64,000 nt of DNA from Heterostelium multicystogenum (taxonomy: Eukaryota; Evosea; Eumycetozoa; Acytosteliales; Acytosteliaceae), in NCBI GenBank assembly GCA_003667245.1, contig RCNN01000120.1, forward strand, positions 1 to 64,000. Reading direction: 5' to 3'. Below are positions 1 through 13,350 of this stretch, in pieces (within the stretch, counting starts at the first letter, position 1; each line of letters starts with the position of its first letter). The notes under the pieces are model-generated. The model did no database searches. It was given only the letters and a program-made list of their open reading frames with translations, and had not been told where the DNA came from. A program made the translations under genes and the position numbers.

Positions 1-265
1 CTGCTGATGCAGACAGCGATAGAGATGTATAGTGGGATGCTCTTTGATGAACCTCTTTGCAGAGTGGGCACCTCATAGCGAGTGCTGAGCATACTTGGGC
101 ATGATCCTTGATAGTGGCTGGTGGCTGTATCTCATCGAAGCAAATAGGACAGAAACGTAACTGGTACTTTATAAAAAGCACTGTATCTTAAGCGCACAAC
201 TGATTGTTTTTCTACATCAGACTTGTCACTTTTACAAAAAGTACATTGACAAGAGATGCATTTTA
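1..265 (-). CDS. 3' part of a zinc-finger protein gene, cut by the window edge
   Basis: Reading leftwards, the minus strand encodes a Cys/His-rich stretch. A cluster C-x2-C-x-C-x2-C lies near 250-225. It is followed by C-x2-C (RFCPICFDE), a His-x3-Cys, then C-x2-C-x3-H (RCPLCKEVH) and a Ser-rich run towards position 1. The two Cys blocks are in different frames, so there is a one-base shift near 165-175 or an unseen intron. This looks like a zinc-binding module, perhaps RING- or TRAF-like, but the family cannot be named from this fragment. The true start is not identifiable and the C-terminus lies outside the window. Confidence 0.4.
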
Positions 266-299
266 ATGAATCGTGTGAAATAATAATATAATCTGTAGT

Positions 300-640
300 T
301 ATCTATATCTTATGATCTAATCTTTATTTGTCGGGGGGGGAGGGGTATGCTTTTAATTTGATAAAAGGTAAATTTAAAAAATCAAATAAGCAGCAAGATT
401 AGTCCTGGATAACTTTAATTCATGCATTAAATTTTGTTGTTTAAATTTCACAATTTAATTTTATTGTTGTTGTAGTTGACTATCAGTTGTTTAACTTCTT
501 TTAAAGACTGCCAAGAATAGTCAACAAGCTTCGAATTTTACATGTGTTGACAGGCGATGTGCTTATCATTGATTGATTGATGACTGGGATAGTTTTAGAG
601 GTCTTATTGTGGTTGGAATGCCAATTCGAGGTATTTGATG
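300..640. other. AT-rich spacer with a G8 run
   Basis: No coding stretch was recognised. A run of eight G followed by A and GGGG near 331-345 is unusual in such AT-rich DNA and is a likely place for consensus error. Confidence 0.4.
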
Positions 641-3633
641 GATTGATTTTCACAATCGGATACGGCTTGGAAGATTTCGTTTAAGAAGGTAATACATTTC
701 TAGAACATCTGAATAGTGTTCAACACAAAATAGAGATGGTGTCAACGTTGTTTGGACTTGTTATTTTGAGTGGGTTGAACATCTCGTTATCATCTACACC
801 GTCCAACAAAGCCCTTATAAATCGGAATGAGTAAAGACCAATTTGTTGATCAATAGCAATTCGTTAGGTTCGAGTTTAAAATCGAAATAGACATAGTTTA
901 GAGAGACTCTAGTGCGAATGGGTGCTTTTTGGATTTTGTTTCTTGATGCTTGATAGAATGGCAAGTGAATGAAAGAAAGTGTAGGCGTTTCTGAAATAGT
1001 CTTTGAATTTAGGAGTGGAATCATACTCAATCGACTCGAGATTCTCATTATTGTAGTGATCCATTAATATCTTGAAGAAGTTGCTTTCATTTCCACTGAA
1101 TTCAAGCAATTGAAATCGTCATAGAAGTCTTCATACTGGGGATCGGTTGGAATAGGTTCCATCCTTTTCGAAAACAGTTTGAATTTTAGATCACATTGTT
1201 CTACCCTGTAGAGTGGGCCTGAAAGTAAATGAAAATTGTGAGGCTTCTGGCAGAATTTGATGTGTTTTAGGTTCTTTGCCTGGATCATGCAGAGACAGGG
1301 GCCGGAGTATGACTCTCCATCGAGTAGTAGTGTGAGAGACTCCAAACGTCCAAACAGCGCTGGTGATGGGTTTTCAGGATATAGATCATCTCAGTGTTTG
1401 CGAAGATGAAGAGGTGTATCCTTGAATAGACAAAAACTCAGAGCCAATATCGGTAATCATGCTTTTTAATCTTGATTCTAGGATTGACATGATTGTGTGA
1501 CTGTCTTTTGAAACAAATTTGGTGGAATTGTCTTGAAAACCATTGATAAACCAACTACCTCTCTACTTTTAACAGGAACTCTTGATATCATACATGAAGC
1601 ACCATATTATCTTTGTGAGAATGACATCATTCAATGTAGGAATGGGGCCATTGAACTCTTTCAAAGGTAAGCCTAACTTTCTTTGATAGTATTTGGGAAT
1701 GGGTACATATTTAATCAACTCTCTCCTTGTTTTAATATTCTCGGTGGATTCATCACTGAATATCTCATTGATTAAAATGGATTGCTTTGAATGGCAAACA
1801 AGATTCGCTTGTAGTGGTCAGGACTTTCAACTGATAGCCTATCAATCAGCGCTTAATGTCCTTGTCAAATGACTATTGTGCCACATCTTCCGAGTTAAAC
1901 CTAAGAATATGCTCCACAAATACATGAGTATTTCGGGTTTGGATACCCGTTTAAGAAAACAGAGTAAAAACCTCAATACCTCGTCTCGATATCGTAGCAC
2001 CACTCAAAGTATTCTCTAATGAAAGCCAAGAGAAGTTTGGCGGGTTTCCTTGATGACAGTACTAATTGTATCGCCAAATCGATATTCATTCTTTTCTGAT
2101 ACTTTAGTATTGAGGTGATGTAGTTTGATTTAAAAGATTGGAGCTAGCTTGAACCATACCAATGCTTTTTCATTTTCTAAGGTGAGGTTGAGCCGAAGAC
2201 ATCTTGGTGCTCGGTGTAGGCCAGTTTGAATTGAGAAAGATAGCGATCTACAGTGTCGACCATGAAGTGATCGGGCAGTGAATGTATTCCAACCAGAAAT
2301 TGAAAAGCAATTGCTAGAAACAGAGTGTTGAGCTTCTGCTCATAGAGTGATATCAACGACTGGATGAATGATGGTTCGGAAATAAGGGTGGTCGTATTTG
2401 TAGAGTTTGCTTGAGAGGTCAGTAGATTTGTAGAGATCCTGAAATTTCATTGATATCTCTTTTAGGTGTTGGTAGAGTGTCTCGGGGATGGCAACTCCTT
2501 TGCGATGATAGAGGTAAGGCAGTATCAGTGATTCAATGTTATTGTATGATATAACCTTGACAAAGTGGTTAGTGAATCGCTCATTATCAAGATAGGATGC
2601 TGGCAGTGTGTCAAAGAGATAGTAGTGTGAAGCAATGCCAAAGCTTTGATATTTGTTTAAGCATATCGTGCGTATGACCAAATCTATAGAATGTAGAGAA
2701 TATGAAAATTGATTCTCGACTTATTCATGTTCTTTGGAAGCATTCATCTACGAGTTTCCTGTTCTTTTCGTCCAATGCAAAGTGTTGGTTGAATACAGAG
2801 AGATGAAGGTAGTGGGGATCAGAGTGAGGAACATTCTCTTTGCTTTCAACATTCATTAGCATGACAATATGTCTATGTTATTTGCAATTAGTTAGCGGAA
2901 TTATGATATCTATGTTAAATGATACAAACTCTAAAACCATTTGATGATGATGGCTAAGTTTTGTTATCAGAGATCTATTGTATTTGATGAGTAACATAAT
3001 AAGGTAGAATCTAGCAAGCGGGGATAGAGCTGTATTGTTGTTTAGCGTTGCGAGACAATCCTCCTCAATTGTGCTTGATTCATCGCGTCTCTGTTTTCTC
3101 CACTTTGTATAAGCCACAAAGAAGGTCTAAATCTAACTTGTCATCTTCAATAGTGAGACAATAGTTAAAGTATTTTCGTATAATGATGGCAAGATTGACT
3201 TTATCACAGAGCCAAATCAAAAGATTGATGCTGTCAGAGTTGATGAATAGTTGGCTATTGAATTCCAAAAAGAGAGAATCAGTAGAACTCTCGTGATGAG
3301 CAGGACTAAAGTACGCTGAAATGAACTCTTTCAATTGTGAAAAGATCTTTATATATCTTTCATCTGGGTAATTTGCCAATGAGATATCTTGTTGTTCCAA
3401 TCCACTAATTTATTGGTGATTAGTGATCGATCTATTAATAATAGCATTTTATATATATATATTAAGATTACATTAACAAACTTATATATGAATTTAACAG
3501 TTTCTGAATTGGAGAGCAGTAGTGTAAAGTCACAGTTATCCAAAACATTGATGGACTGTTTTGACGAATCAGAGTCCAGTGTTGACTCACACAGTATATT
3601 TAGATTTGTAAGTATTTTATTGGAATCTTCCAT
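640..3633 (-). pseudogene. Broken dictyostelid-specific gene (F-box/leucine-rich-type family)
   Basis: The minus strand carries a chain of coding pieces that change frame repeatedly. An N-terminal piece beginning MEDSNKILTNL starts at 3633; others lie at about 3400-3080, 3117-2878, 2860-2730, 2681-2340, 1345-1064 and 1109-718. Several pieces overlap in different frames, for example 3117-3080, which a normal intron cannot explain. One real intron may lie near 3490-3410. The text is rich in Leu, Ile, Asn and Phe, with short helical stretches such as FRNAYTFFHSLAIL. The broken locus at 34406-36090 has the same style. I do not recognise a named domain; F-box/leucine-rich repeat is a guess from style. 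More breaks accumulate here than in neighbouring genes, so real decay is more likely than at the conserved loci. Confidence 0.45.
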
Positions 3634-3649
3634 ATCTATCCAATAGATA

Positions 3650-4300
3650 GTTTAAAATAATTAATTGAAACTTATTTTTATATATTGTTATTAATCTTGA
3701 AAATATGTAATTGTTTAGATTCAGAGACATTGATCATTTTAAATAGGGCCTATCTGTTCTTGTGAGGTTCCCATAATTTTGGAAAAATCACAGAACTTTG
3801 ATCAAATAAATATCTGAACAGAAATCCCAAATAACTTAGAAATCACAAATTGTAAAATTGTCAGTTATTAATTTTTAAAACTTTTAATACTTAATCCTGA
3901 GGATGTATTCAGAAAGGGTGTTTCTGTTGTTTAGATGAATATTTGTTGCCTTGTAACTTGCCACCCCAAGACAATATTGTAATCTAAATGAGAATCAATG
4001 GTGTTTGATGAAGATCATCAATTTGATTCAATATATCCTCCAAACATTGACTCGATAAACAAGGAAGAGATCCACGAACATTGAACTGGCCAGAATCCGA
4101 CTATAAAGAAATTTAAGTTTATCGTAGTTTTGAAGATTAGTGAAAACAAAGGTATCGTTAACATTGATTTAATTTTGGAATTTGTATATCTTCATCTTAA
4201 CATCTTCATTGGACGTTATCGAGTCAAAGATCTTTGTTCTGTGTTGAGTTATGTGTTTTGTAATGAGCAACAAATTTATTTTACGATATAATATTTAGTT
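3650..4300. other. Gene-poor interval with degenerate coding-like text
   Basis: No intact gene was seen. A stretch open on the plus strand at about 4085-4290 and a short minus-strand stretch near 4240-4185 both look weakly coding, but neither has a start codon or a recognisable motif. They may be remnants of the same family as the broken gene to the left. Confidence 0.3.
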
Positions 4301-4334
4301 TATTTATTATTGATTTGATATTATTATTTCTATT

Positions 4335-7300
4335 TTAGAATGGTTCTCTACCATATGGATATTGAGGTCTTGCTGATCCGTCAATGTTGGAGTGAGAATT
4401 TGAATCCAGCAACCTGTGATTTGTTCCACCAACTTGTTCTTTACATTCAATACATTTTCCAATTTCCATAGCACCACCACAGTTGTCAATGTAGTATATG
4501 TGGTTGTTGGGGCATTTGAACCAATGTCCCTGCTGTTCCAGTTTTGACAACTTCATCTATCTCTTCTTGGGAAATATGGTTTCTTATTGTATCTTTGATT
4601 TTTTCTATGTTTCTCCAATTCTGGTTGATGATGTCTTTGTATCTGAGAATGCTAGAGTAAATGGTCTTTCTTGCATTCTGGACAACTTTTTAGTACGACT
4701 GCATCTCCTTCTTCCTTTGATTCCATATAAATGTCCAATAGTTTCTACAGAGAATATATGGTTGCAATCTAATTGGATTAATCTGTCCTCGGGTTTGAAG
4801 TCTTGAAGTTTCTCACGAGAAAGAGCCTCGACAATGGAAGGATCACAGATTTTACACCATTTGGGACATTTTTTCACCTTTCAATCCCATGCATGGATGT
4901 TTACATTTAAGTAGCTTCTTGCAAGGTTCGTTGGATACCGGAACATCACAAATCTCATGACACAATTTTGAACAACGTTTTCCATTGAAAATTCTTTGGC
5001 AAGGCTCTTTACATGGATCACAAGGCAAATTGCATTCCTTTTGGCATCTTGAATGTCTGCAGCGATTGGGTGCAAGGGCGAGTGCATGGTTTGCAAGTTT
5101 GTACGCATTTATGTCCAATGCAAAGGTGATTGCAAATAAGTTTTCTTGAACAGTCATTAGTGCAATCAGGATGAACACGTTTGCCATTTACTACTTTGTG
5201 GTCTTTGCACTTTTCTTTACAACTATGACCACATGGAAGAAGTTCTTTGCATTTGATGTTACATATAATTGATTTGTTATAGCATGGAAGAGTATGGACG
5301 TGGTCGCATGGGAATACACGTGTTACCTCAATATTGCAACGTTCATTGGTGCAAGGAACACCACATACATGAGAGCCATTACAATTGTGTCCACAATCTG
5401 GACGAGATTTTTGGCATGGCACTTGACAATGAGTGATGCTAATGGGACAGAACAATCTTTCATTGTTTGATGGCCACAATGTAATGTCACATTGACTTTT
5501 ACTTTGCAAGGTCCACATACCTTACCTTCATGACAGTGGGATTGACATAGATGACCACACACACATCCAAAGGTTTTTCGCAATATTTTGTGCATGCAAC
5601 ATCCTTATGTTTCAAATCGTCTAGATGGCATAATTTTGGACATTGATGAGCACATGCCAGACGGGCATCACATCTTTTGTTGCAACCACCTTCAGGAACA
5701 CGGTCAAAGTCTGCAGCAGTAGCAATTGGAGTAATAGTTTCTGGATGGTTCACACATACTAAAGGAATGAATGTGTTGATTCTTTTCTCTTCTTTGAGCT
5801 TGTCGATTAAATTGACCCAAAGTGGATTGGCGGCTGCGAGAAGATGTGAGTTTCCAACAATGTACATTGCATTTCTTGCTCTTGACAACAATACGTTGAT
5901 TCTGTTTTCAATACTCAAGAATCCATAGCTATTGTCATTATTTGAACGAACCGATGAGATAATGATGATGTCACGCTCCTCACCTTGGAATTGATCAACT
6001 GTCCTAACTGTTATTCCTTTGAGTTTGGTTTTGTTAATTCTGCTCCTGATTTTGAGGAGTTGACCTGTGTAAGGAGTCAAAATTGCAATGTTTTGGACTG
6101 AGTAATTATGTTGAGCAATATAACTCTGCCAATCTCACTACAAAATCTGCTTCAAAAGTATTCGATTTACTTGTTTCATTGACATTCTCATGGTGTCGGT
6201 GATCCAAGAAATAGACATTTGAAGGCATACCAAGAATCTTTGGATTTTGGTTGTATCTTTCAATGACTGATGGATGGTTGATATGAGGGTAGACCGGCTT
6301 GACAAATTGAGAAATGTTTTGGTACCATTCTTCTCTGTATTTCTAGTGACTTGAAACCCATTCCATTGTTAACAATTCTCTCAAAGAGTGAAAGACTTAA
6401 ATTATACTTTTTAGAAAGCTGATATACTTGTGATGATGGCTTGAGTTGTTTGTGGTCTCCAATCATGATTAGATGCTCAACTGTCTTGGGTAATACAGCA
6501 ACAATATGAGATTCTAAAACTTCAGCAGCCTCTTCAATGATTACCACTCTTGACTTGATTGATTCCAAAACACGTTTTAATCTGCTTGCACCTGTTGTTG
6601 TTGCTGCAACGACATCAGCTTGTCTAAGCGCTCTGAGATAAGAAATGTCCTCATATTCGAGTATCTCTTTAGTAATCCTTTCATATTCAATCTTGTGTCG
6701 ATTCAACTCTTCAAGACACTGACTAATTTTGATTTTTTGCCAATGACGATATAGCTGGACTCTTTCACCAAAGTCCAGAGAATGAACATTATCTACTTCA
6801 TTAAAATCATTCGAATCCTGGTTATAAATCCAAAGTGCTAGACTAATATCAATTTTATCAAGTCGCTCATGCACCTCAGAGTCCATAGTTCTACTTTGCA
6901 TCAACTCTTCGAGTGCTTCTTCATCTATCTCATCTTCGTCTTGATCCAATTGTTGTTGATTCTGTTGTTGGATATTGACTTTGTTGTTCCTATTTTCATC
7001 CTGTACTTTAATGATTTTCTTAACTGAATCAAACCATTGCTTGATTGATTGTGGACCTCTGAATGCCATTGATTCACGATGATCAAATGTGGCTAGCGTC
7101 TCCAAGTCTTGGTAATTGATTTTCAGTGAGTCTCTCAATTTGATTGCAATCTTGGAGATGGATGATACAAGCAAGTCACGACGTCTAATTAATTCCCATT
7201 GCTGATGACTCCTGGAAGTGAAATTACGAATATTATACTTTTCAAGCTCCATTTCTTTACTTCTACTACCAAGTCTGATTACATTTTTAGTAGTTTCAAT

Positions 7301-10047
7301 ACAGCCTTTTACAAACTGATCCAAAGCATGGTTGGTATAGCATATAACTAGAATAGGGTACTTTTGCTCTTGAAGATTTTCTTGGATATGTTGGAAAAGT
7401 AATTCAAATAGCTTCAATCCAATAAAGGTTTTACCAGTTCCCGGTGGACCTTGAATTAAAGAAATCTCGGATTTAAGACAATGTTTCTACAGCATCCATT
7501 TGAGAAGAATCAAGCATATCTAATTTGGTTGGGAAGCTGTTATTAATATTGATTGTGGTCCTTGGTTCAACATTAGCAAATGCCTTTGAGAAATCAATTG
7601 ATGGGAAGCGCTGAATGTAATTAGGTGGTCTCATATCTACATCACAATCTATTAGATAGTTCTTGAATGGCAAAGATTCATCATCAATATCTTTCAAAGT
7701 TTTCAAGACACTCTTGTAGGCTTCAAAGTAAGCTGGTGATTCAATCATCATGAATTTCTTTGAGAATAAATTAGATAATCGAACACTCTGACTGTCTTGG
7801 TTGAGTTGAGCTAGCTTGTCAATGAAATCTTCATCATCATCATCAGAGTAATCCATATAATCAGATTCGAAAATATTATTTCCGTCGTCATCGAATTCAT
7901 TGTCATGATAGTCGTTGGTATTATTCAAAATGGAGATAGTAATGATTGGATCATTTCCCTCCATTGGTCTGTTTTCAACAACTGCCCAGATAATTGAATT
8001 GAATCTATCGCTGCTAAGACCAATCAAAGATCCTTTCAATAGTCTTGAATGTTTAGCCCAATTGATAGTTTTGTTTGGGCTAAATTGGATATTGTATGAA
8101 ATCGATGTAGTTGTACAACTAAGACCTAAGTAAACTGATAAGTAACAAACTCATGACTTTGTTAGAAATGAAATCAACTTACTTTTGAAACAAACATCTT
8201 GGTAGAAAATATCTTGAATGTTTACCCGGCTTCAAAGTCAGCAAGGGCTTCTCTCATTGGATGGATAAGATCCTCACGTAACAGACAATATTGTGTGTCG
8301 ATATAATCTTCAACAGAGTCATATCTTCCAAGTCTAAGTTTTTTTAAAAGGGGCATCTTTGCTCTCAGCTCATTTCTAGTTGGGTAAATAGAAAGACCGT
8401 GGTATCTAATAGGTAGATCTCCAGTCATAGAAATGATAACACGCTCTTTATCCATGATATTCTGCTGATGAATCTTCTTAATCCAGAAATCAATGTTTGG
8501 ATCTTTTGAGTTGGGTGAGGCTCTCCACTCCTGCTCAAAGATGGCCAGTGGAATCTGAGAATATCCTTTAGAAAACTTTTGTGTGATCTGCAGGAACATT
8601 TGAATACAATCTGTTTGCACTTGCTTACTACTCTTGAAGTGGTTGCTTTGAATGAAGCTAGTAACACCTGCAAAATGAGCAATGAAGTTAGAGCGCATCA
8701 ATTTCATAAACAGGGAATTGCAGGCTGTATCCAAGAAGCTCTCTTTGAGGCCCTTGTGGCCAAAAAATGAGAGAATAAGACGGATTGTTTGGGGCTCTAG
8801 ATTGACTCGACCCAAGATATCATCTATGCTTGCCTGATGCATTGGCGATTGTAAAATAGGAAGGATATCTTCACCCTTATTCATCTCTTCAATTCTTTTT
8901 TCGAGATAGCCATTGATTGCATGATTATTTTTGAAAGGTTCGTACTTCTTTTGTTCTTTTTCTTTCTTGGATGGCTTGCTGCTTGCATCTCCTTTGCCAA
9001 TTGAATTGTCTGCCATCGAAGATATAAGTTTATCTCTGTTAATCTCAAACTTTTTCTTTCGACCGATGTTGTTAAGACCAAGTTGTTTCATAATCTTCGG
9101 AACCAATCGATAAAAGGACATCACCATCGATTGCTTGTTCTTGGAAATTTGGTACCAAAGGAGCAAGATCTATGGACTCAAGCCACTGGCAGACTCTATC
9201 AATGGACCATGTTCTTACATCTTCAACAACAACCGAATCCTCCTTAGGCTTAACTGACTTAAGAGGCGGTGTCTTTGTAGTTGTCGTGTGGCTACTACTG
9301 CTTGCGGGTTTAATGTCTAATAAATGAAACAAATTCGTATTAGCAAAATTTAAAATTCTTGAACAAGATATTGTCCAACCTACCATGTGAGTAGTCACAA
9401 TTTTCACCTTTCTTGCAATTTCCTTGTTTAAAATACAAACATTCTTTACTTTTGTTATTTCCGCTATTATTACTATTATTATTATTACTACTAGTATCTC
9501 TTTGCTTATTGTTGTTTTTATTATTACTATCTTTGTTATTGCTCTTCATAGATTTGTTATTATTATTATTATTACTAGTACTATCCTTGTAACTTTGTTT
9601 GTTGCTCTTTGATTTTGTAGTTGTTGTTGTTGTTGTAGTAGTTGTGGTGGTGCTAGGTGTGTATCTTAAGCCACCATTTTCTTGACTATCACTCCATATG
9701 TAGTTGTCCATGTCAACGTCACATGTAGTCTCAATATCAAATTTTCCAAAGTTATTATTATTGCTATTAATATTATTACTCTTTTGATTATTATTGTTGT
9801 TGTTATATTTCTTATTATTTGTAGTTATATTGATTGTGGTTTTATTTTTGATGCGAGTGAATGTTGGTGTCTCTGGTAAAAGGAAAGAGGATGTTAGATG
9901 GTGATTTTTGTTGATGTTGTTTGACAAGAAGGTTACTGATTCATGATCCTCAGCAAACTCATTCTCATTGGGTTGTGATGTTTTTGGGTGATGTTTGTCT
10001 TCTTCACCCCAACTGGGTGAAGAGAACTTAAATGTGTGAGTCTCCAT
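4335..10047 (-). CDS. znfx1: ZNFX1-like protein: CCCH finger, SAM, SF1 helicase, NF-X1 fingers, RZ finger
   Basis: This is a homologue of NFX1-type zinc-finger protein 1, a UPF1-like superfamily 1 RNA helicase linked in animals to RNA surveillance and antiviral defence. The order from the start is: an Asn/Thr-rich leader; a CCCH finger (CLYFKQGNC...CDYSH, residues 203-221); an intron at 9317-9383; a SAM domain (WSIDRVCQWLESIDL); and a long helical linker. An intron at 8126-8182 follows, then Walker A GPPGTGKT (7450-7427), motif II EEAA, GDHKQLKP, VDQFQGEE (about 6000) and NVLLSRAR (about 5896). NF-X1-type Cys/His repeats run from about 5690 to 4910. The C-terminus is an RZ finger (GHWFKCPNNH, then CIEC), as in ZNFX1 and RNF213. 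About eleven frame breaks are needed, near 9093, 8222, 7490, 6340, 6115, 5560, 5470, 5080, 4870, 4615 and 4555. The conserved motifs survive across all of them, so most look like consensus errors. Confidence 0.85.
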
Positions 10048-10049
10048 TT

Positions 10050-10890
10050 TTTAATTATTTCCTGTTTTTCATAGTAAAACAAACATGTTGCTGTTATTGG
10101 ACCACATGTTTGCTACAATGAAAAATCAAGAAAAGTATAAGAAGATAGAATTAATATTGTTCTTATTATTATTATTTTTGTTTGTTATATTATATAATAA
10201 TAATATAGATAAACTTAGAAATATATATATAGATAATGAATTTTATATGTTTGTTTTTAAGATTTTGATATTTTTATGTATTTCATTTGATTGATGGATG
10301 AAGTTGTTGCTTATTGACTACAACTTTCTAACCATTGTTTATTTGTTGTTTATACAATTAACAACATGTTTGATTATTTTGGTAAATATAATAGATTAAT
10401 AATATATATGATATAGTAGATAGATTTAGATTTAATTTTAAATTGATATGTTATTTATGTATGTAAATGATAAAAGAAAATGAAACTCCAAAACTTTAGG
10501 ATTTCTATTCTCTCTGATATTAAAAGTATACTTAGCAATTCATTTTGTGTATTCTGAATAAGCTTTTCAAATGATTCTTACACTCTATTTATAAAGATGA
10601 TTTAAAACATGTAACAATAAATAAAATTAGAACCAGGAAAAAATACAGAAATATTGGTAAAAAGCAACTTTTATTTTATATGTGAAATTTTGTAGAATAA
10701 ATCATACTTTCGTCTAAAGTCAGAATGATCTTCATGGAAGATCAATGGTGTTTATCCAATGAGTTGGGCGTTGCTATTTACTCCTTCAAATTCGTAAACA
10801 ATTTTCAAAAGTCATATTCTAAAATAATGCATAAAAGATATGGACATATTCACCTCAAACTATTCTAACAGCAAGACGGAGAATCCTAAT
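10050..10890. other. AT-rich intergenic region
   Basis: This is the upstream region of the ZNFX1-like gene and lies beyond the 3' end of the channel gene. It shows low-complexity AT DNA with T-rich runs. No convincing gene was seen. Confidence 0.5.
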
Positions 10891-10894
10891 AAAA

Positions 10895-12549
10895 TTATTT
10901 ATTATACCAGTTGGGGTTGTTATTGTTGTTACTGTTGTTATCATCTATATTAATTTGTGGTTGGGGTGGAGTTGGAGTTCTTTGTACAAATGGAACTGAA
11001 TTATTATTATTGTTATTGTTTTGCAGTTGTTGTTGATGTAAGATGGCCTGCAGTTGGTTGATTATTAATATTTGATTCTCTTCCATTTTCTGTATCTTTT
11101 CTTCGACAAGGATACGGGCTGCCTTTTTTCTTCCTCGATTTTTTCTAAAAGCTGCTCTTTGATGTCTGGCTTACCATCGTCATCGTCAACCTTTTCAGAG
11201 GCAATCAGAGTCTGGATTTGCTTACGGTATCTACGATCACGGCAAAGTTCTTTACTGACTCGATATACTTCATTGAGAAGTAAGCTTCCTGTGAATTGAA
11301 GACTGATCTACTCTCTGCAAAACAATTTTCACTCTGCCAACGATATCTCTTCCATACGACCTGTATCAATTTCGCGGCAGAGTTACGTTCTTTCTCTTGC
11401 ACCTCCAATAAATAGATATAATTCAAGATCGGCTTTTGATGGGCAGTTGGATGTGTCAAGTTGGAGAATTGTTCAATCAAGCATGCCAAAGTAAAGAGAC
11501 CTAAAACTGAAGACATCTATTTCGCACATAATGAGGAGTTAGTATGGAATTTCAGTTTGTCTACCTTGAATAAAACTTACGATTGCTCCAAATCTACCAA
11601 AGAATGTTGATGGATTATATTCGTCAAATGTGTCAGTTGGCCAACCAGTAAACATCGAGAGGAATGCAATATACAGTGAAACCGGGTAGGTGAATAACTT
11701 GGGTGCATGATTTAAATCTTCACGCTCAAATACATAGATGATGTGGGAACAAATGAAAATAATAAATATGGTAAATGGGATAAAAGTAGTAAGAGGACGT
11801 TGATAGAGCAGAGTCTTCAAGCTGAGTGACCAGTTGAATTTGGGAGGAACTTCATTCTTTTGGCGATATTTGGCCTGGATGCTGTGTCTGATTTTGTAGA
11901 CATGACTGAAGTCTCTGTATACTCTGATAAACATATATATACGCAGCCACATTAGCAAACCCCATTTTGGATCGTTCCAAGTGCGCACAGGACCGCTAGC
12001 AAAAGGAATTGGCTGGATCAGACAGATCATGACCTCAGCCCAGAACAATGGAGCCATAGTAGTGGAACGGAGGACGTTCAGTGGAGTCACTCTAAATCCT
12101 CTTGCTCGCTTTGTCAACCATCCATGAGTTACATTTGACAATAGAAGTCTGTAGTAATCCATCAGTTGACAAACTAATACAGTTACGCAACAACAATCCC
12201 AGTTAGTTAAAGGCCAAAGTAGATAGAATTGGGACTTATTTATCTATTACTTACTTAAAATGATTGTAAAAGAAAAGATAAGACCTCTGAATATTTTAGA
12301 GGACTCATCTATTACTATCTCCGTACCAGTCCATGACACCTGTAATTCTACAATCATCAGGGCAATACCAATCATACCATTAAGGAAGATGTAGAGATAG
12401 CGATTACGAAGCATTTTGTCGATCTTCTGAGCCTCAGCTTCCTGTCTCATGGTCTGAACAGAGAGGGCCAACGACTGCGAAGGTAATATTTGGAATTCAT
12501 CCTCGACACGATTACGTGATAAATGACTAAGTAATTTTCTCCGATTCAT
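10895..12549 (-). CDS. SK-type (small-conductance, Ca2+-activated) channel-like protein
   Basis: The fold matches the SK/KCa2 branch of six-segment cation channels. Exon 1 (12549-about 12253) holds a cytoplasmic start and the first membrane segments. Exon 2 carries FWAEVMICLIQPIP (S3), WGLLMWLRIYMFIRVYRDF (S4), a long hydrophobic S5 and the pore loop. Exon 3 starts at 11518 (MSSVLGLFTLACLIEQF, S6), followed by a calmodulin-binding-type helix (AAKLIQVVWKRYRW), a coiled coil and an Asn-rich tail. The intron after GAI (donor GTAAGT) is clear. The expected GYGD filter is absent: the loop reads SMFTGWPTDTFDEY. Two frame breaks occur in the tail, near 11300 and in an A6 run near 11135. It presumably acts in a membrane; the ion conducted is uncertain. 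Confidence 0.75.
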
Positions 12550-13350
12550 TTACAATAATAAAAATTGTCTATCGCCTATCAACCTATCTACTACTATTAT
12601 ATAATAACCAAAATATCTTTATATAACTATATTTAATATCTATATTGTTGTAAAACAAAACAAAACAAACTCAATCAAATCAAGTCTGTCTCACTCTATT
12701 AATATCACCTAGACTTCCTACTTTTTGGAATATTAATAACAATGAGGAGATAAATATGATTGAGTCGTTGTCTTCGTTGTACACCTCCTACTATTGATAA
12801 AATGATTGAATACTCTAAAATAGACAAGTAAATAATCAAATAAACACAAATAACCTTATCTAATTCTTTCAAGGTATTATATGTTTACTCCTTATTACTT
12901 TGAATTTTATGTTGTTATTGTTGTTATTGTTGTAGTTGTTATTTTTGTTGTTGGTTGTAGTGTTTTTTTTACTTTATTTAATTTTAAAATAAAATTATGA
13001 AGTGTCTCTCTGGTATACTGGTCCGATTACAACCACGCCGCATTGACTGGATGACTGACTTCAATTTTAAAAATTATTATTAAAAATAGGTGGGTTAGTG
13101 ATATTTATTTTTATAGTATCCAAAAGTTGCAATGCATTGAGTCCGATCATAATATTAATAAAAAGGCAAACAAAACCACACTTGCACAAGAATTGAAAAA
13201 AACAAAAAGATCTTTGCAATGGCAAGGTGACACAGACGAGATCTAATTTTACACAATAATTCATATGCACAAAAACACATTGTTTTAGATATTTTATTAA
13301 TTGTTGTTGCATTCATTACCTGTATGGTAATGATGTTGAACAGAGAGGGA
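12550..13350. other. AT-rich intergenic region
   Basis: Upstream of the channel gene. Contains poly-T/poly-A tracts and Asn-codon-like TTG repeats on the reverse strand. A minus-strand reading frame at 13067-13312 has no recognisable features and is not called. Confidence 0.5.

Noticed and set aside
3769..3776. TCCCATAA, like the upstream element of dictyostelid small RNA genes
   Set aside because: No structured RNA-like sequence was recognised at the expected distance of about 60 bases; short matches occur by chance.
4335..10047. Programmed ribosomal frameshifting as the reason for the breaks in the ZNFX1-like gene
   Set aside because: About eleven shifts of differing direction and context in one gene do not fit a programmed mechanism; consensus error or decay is simpler.
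13067..13312. 81-codon minus-strand open frame rich in Cys and Phe
   Set aside because: No signal peptide logic, no homology impression and low-complexity composition; probably chance.
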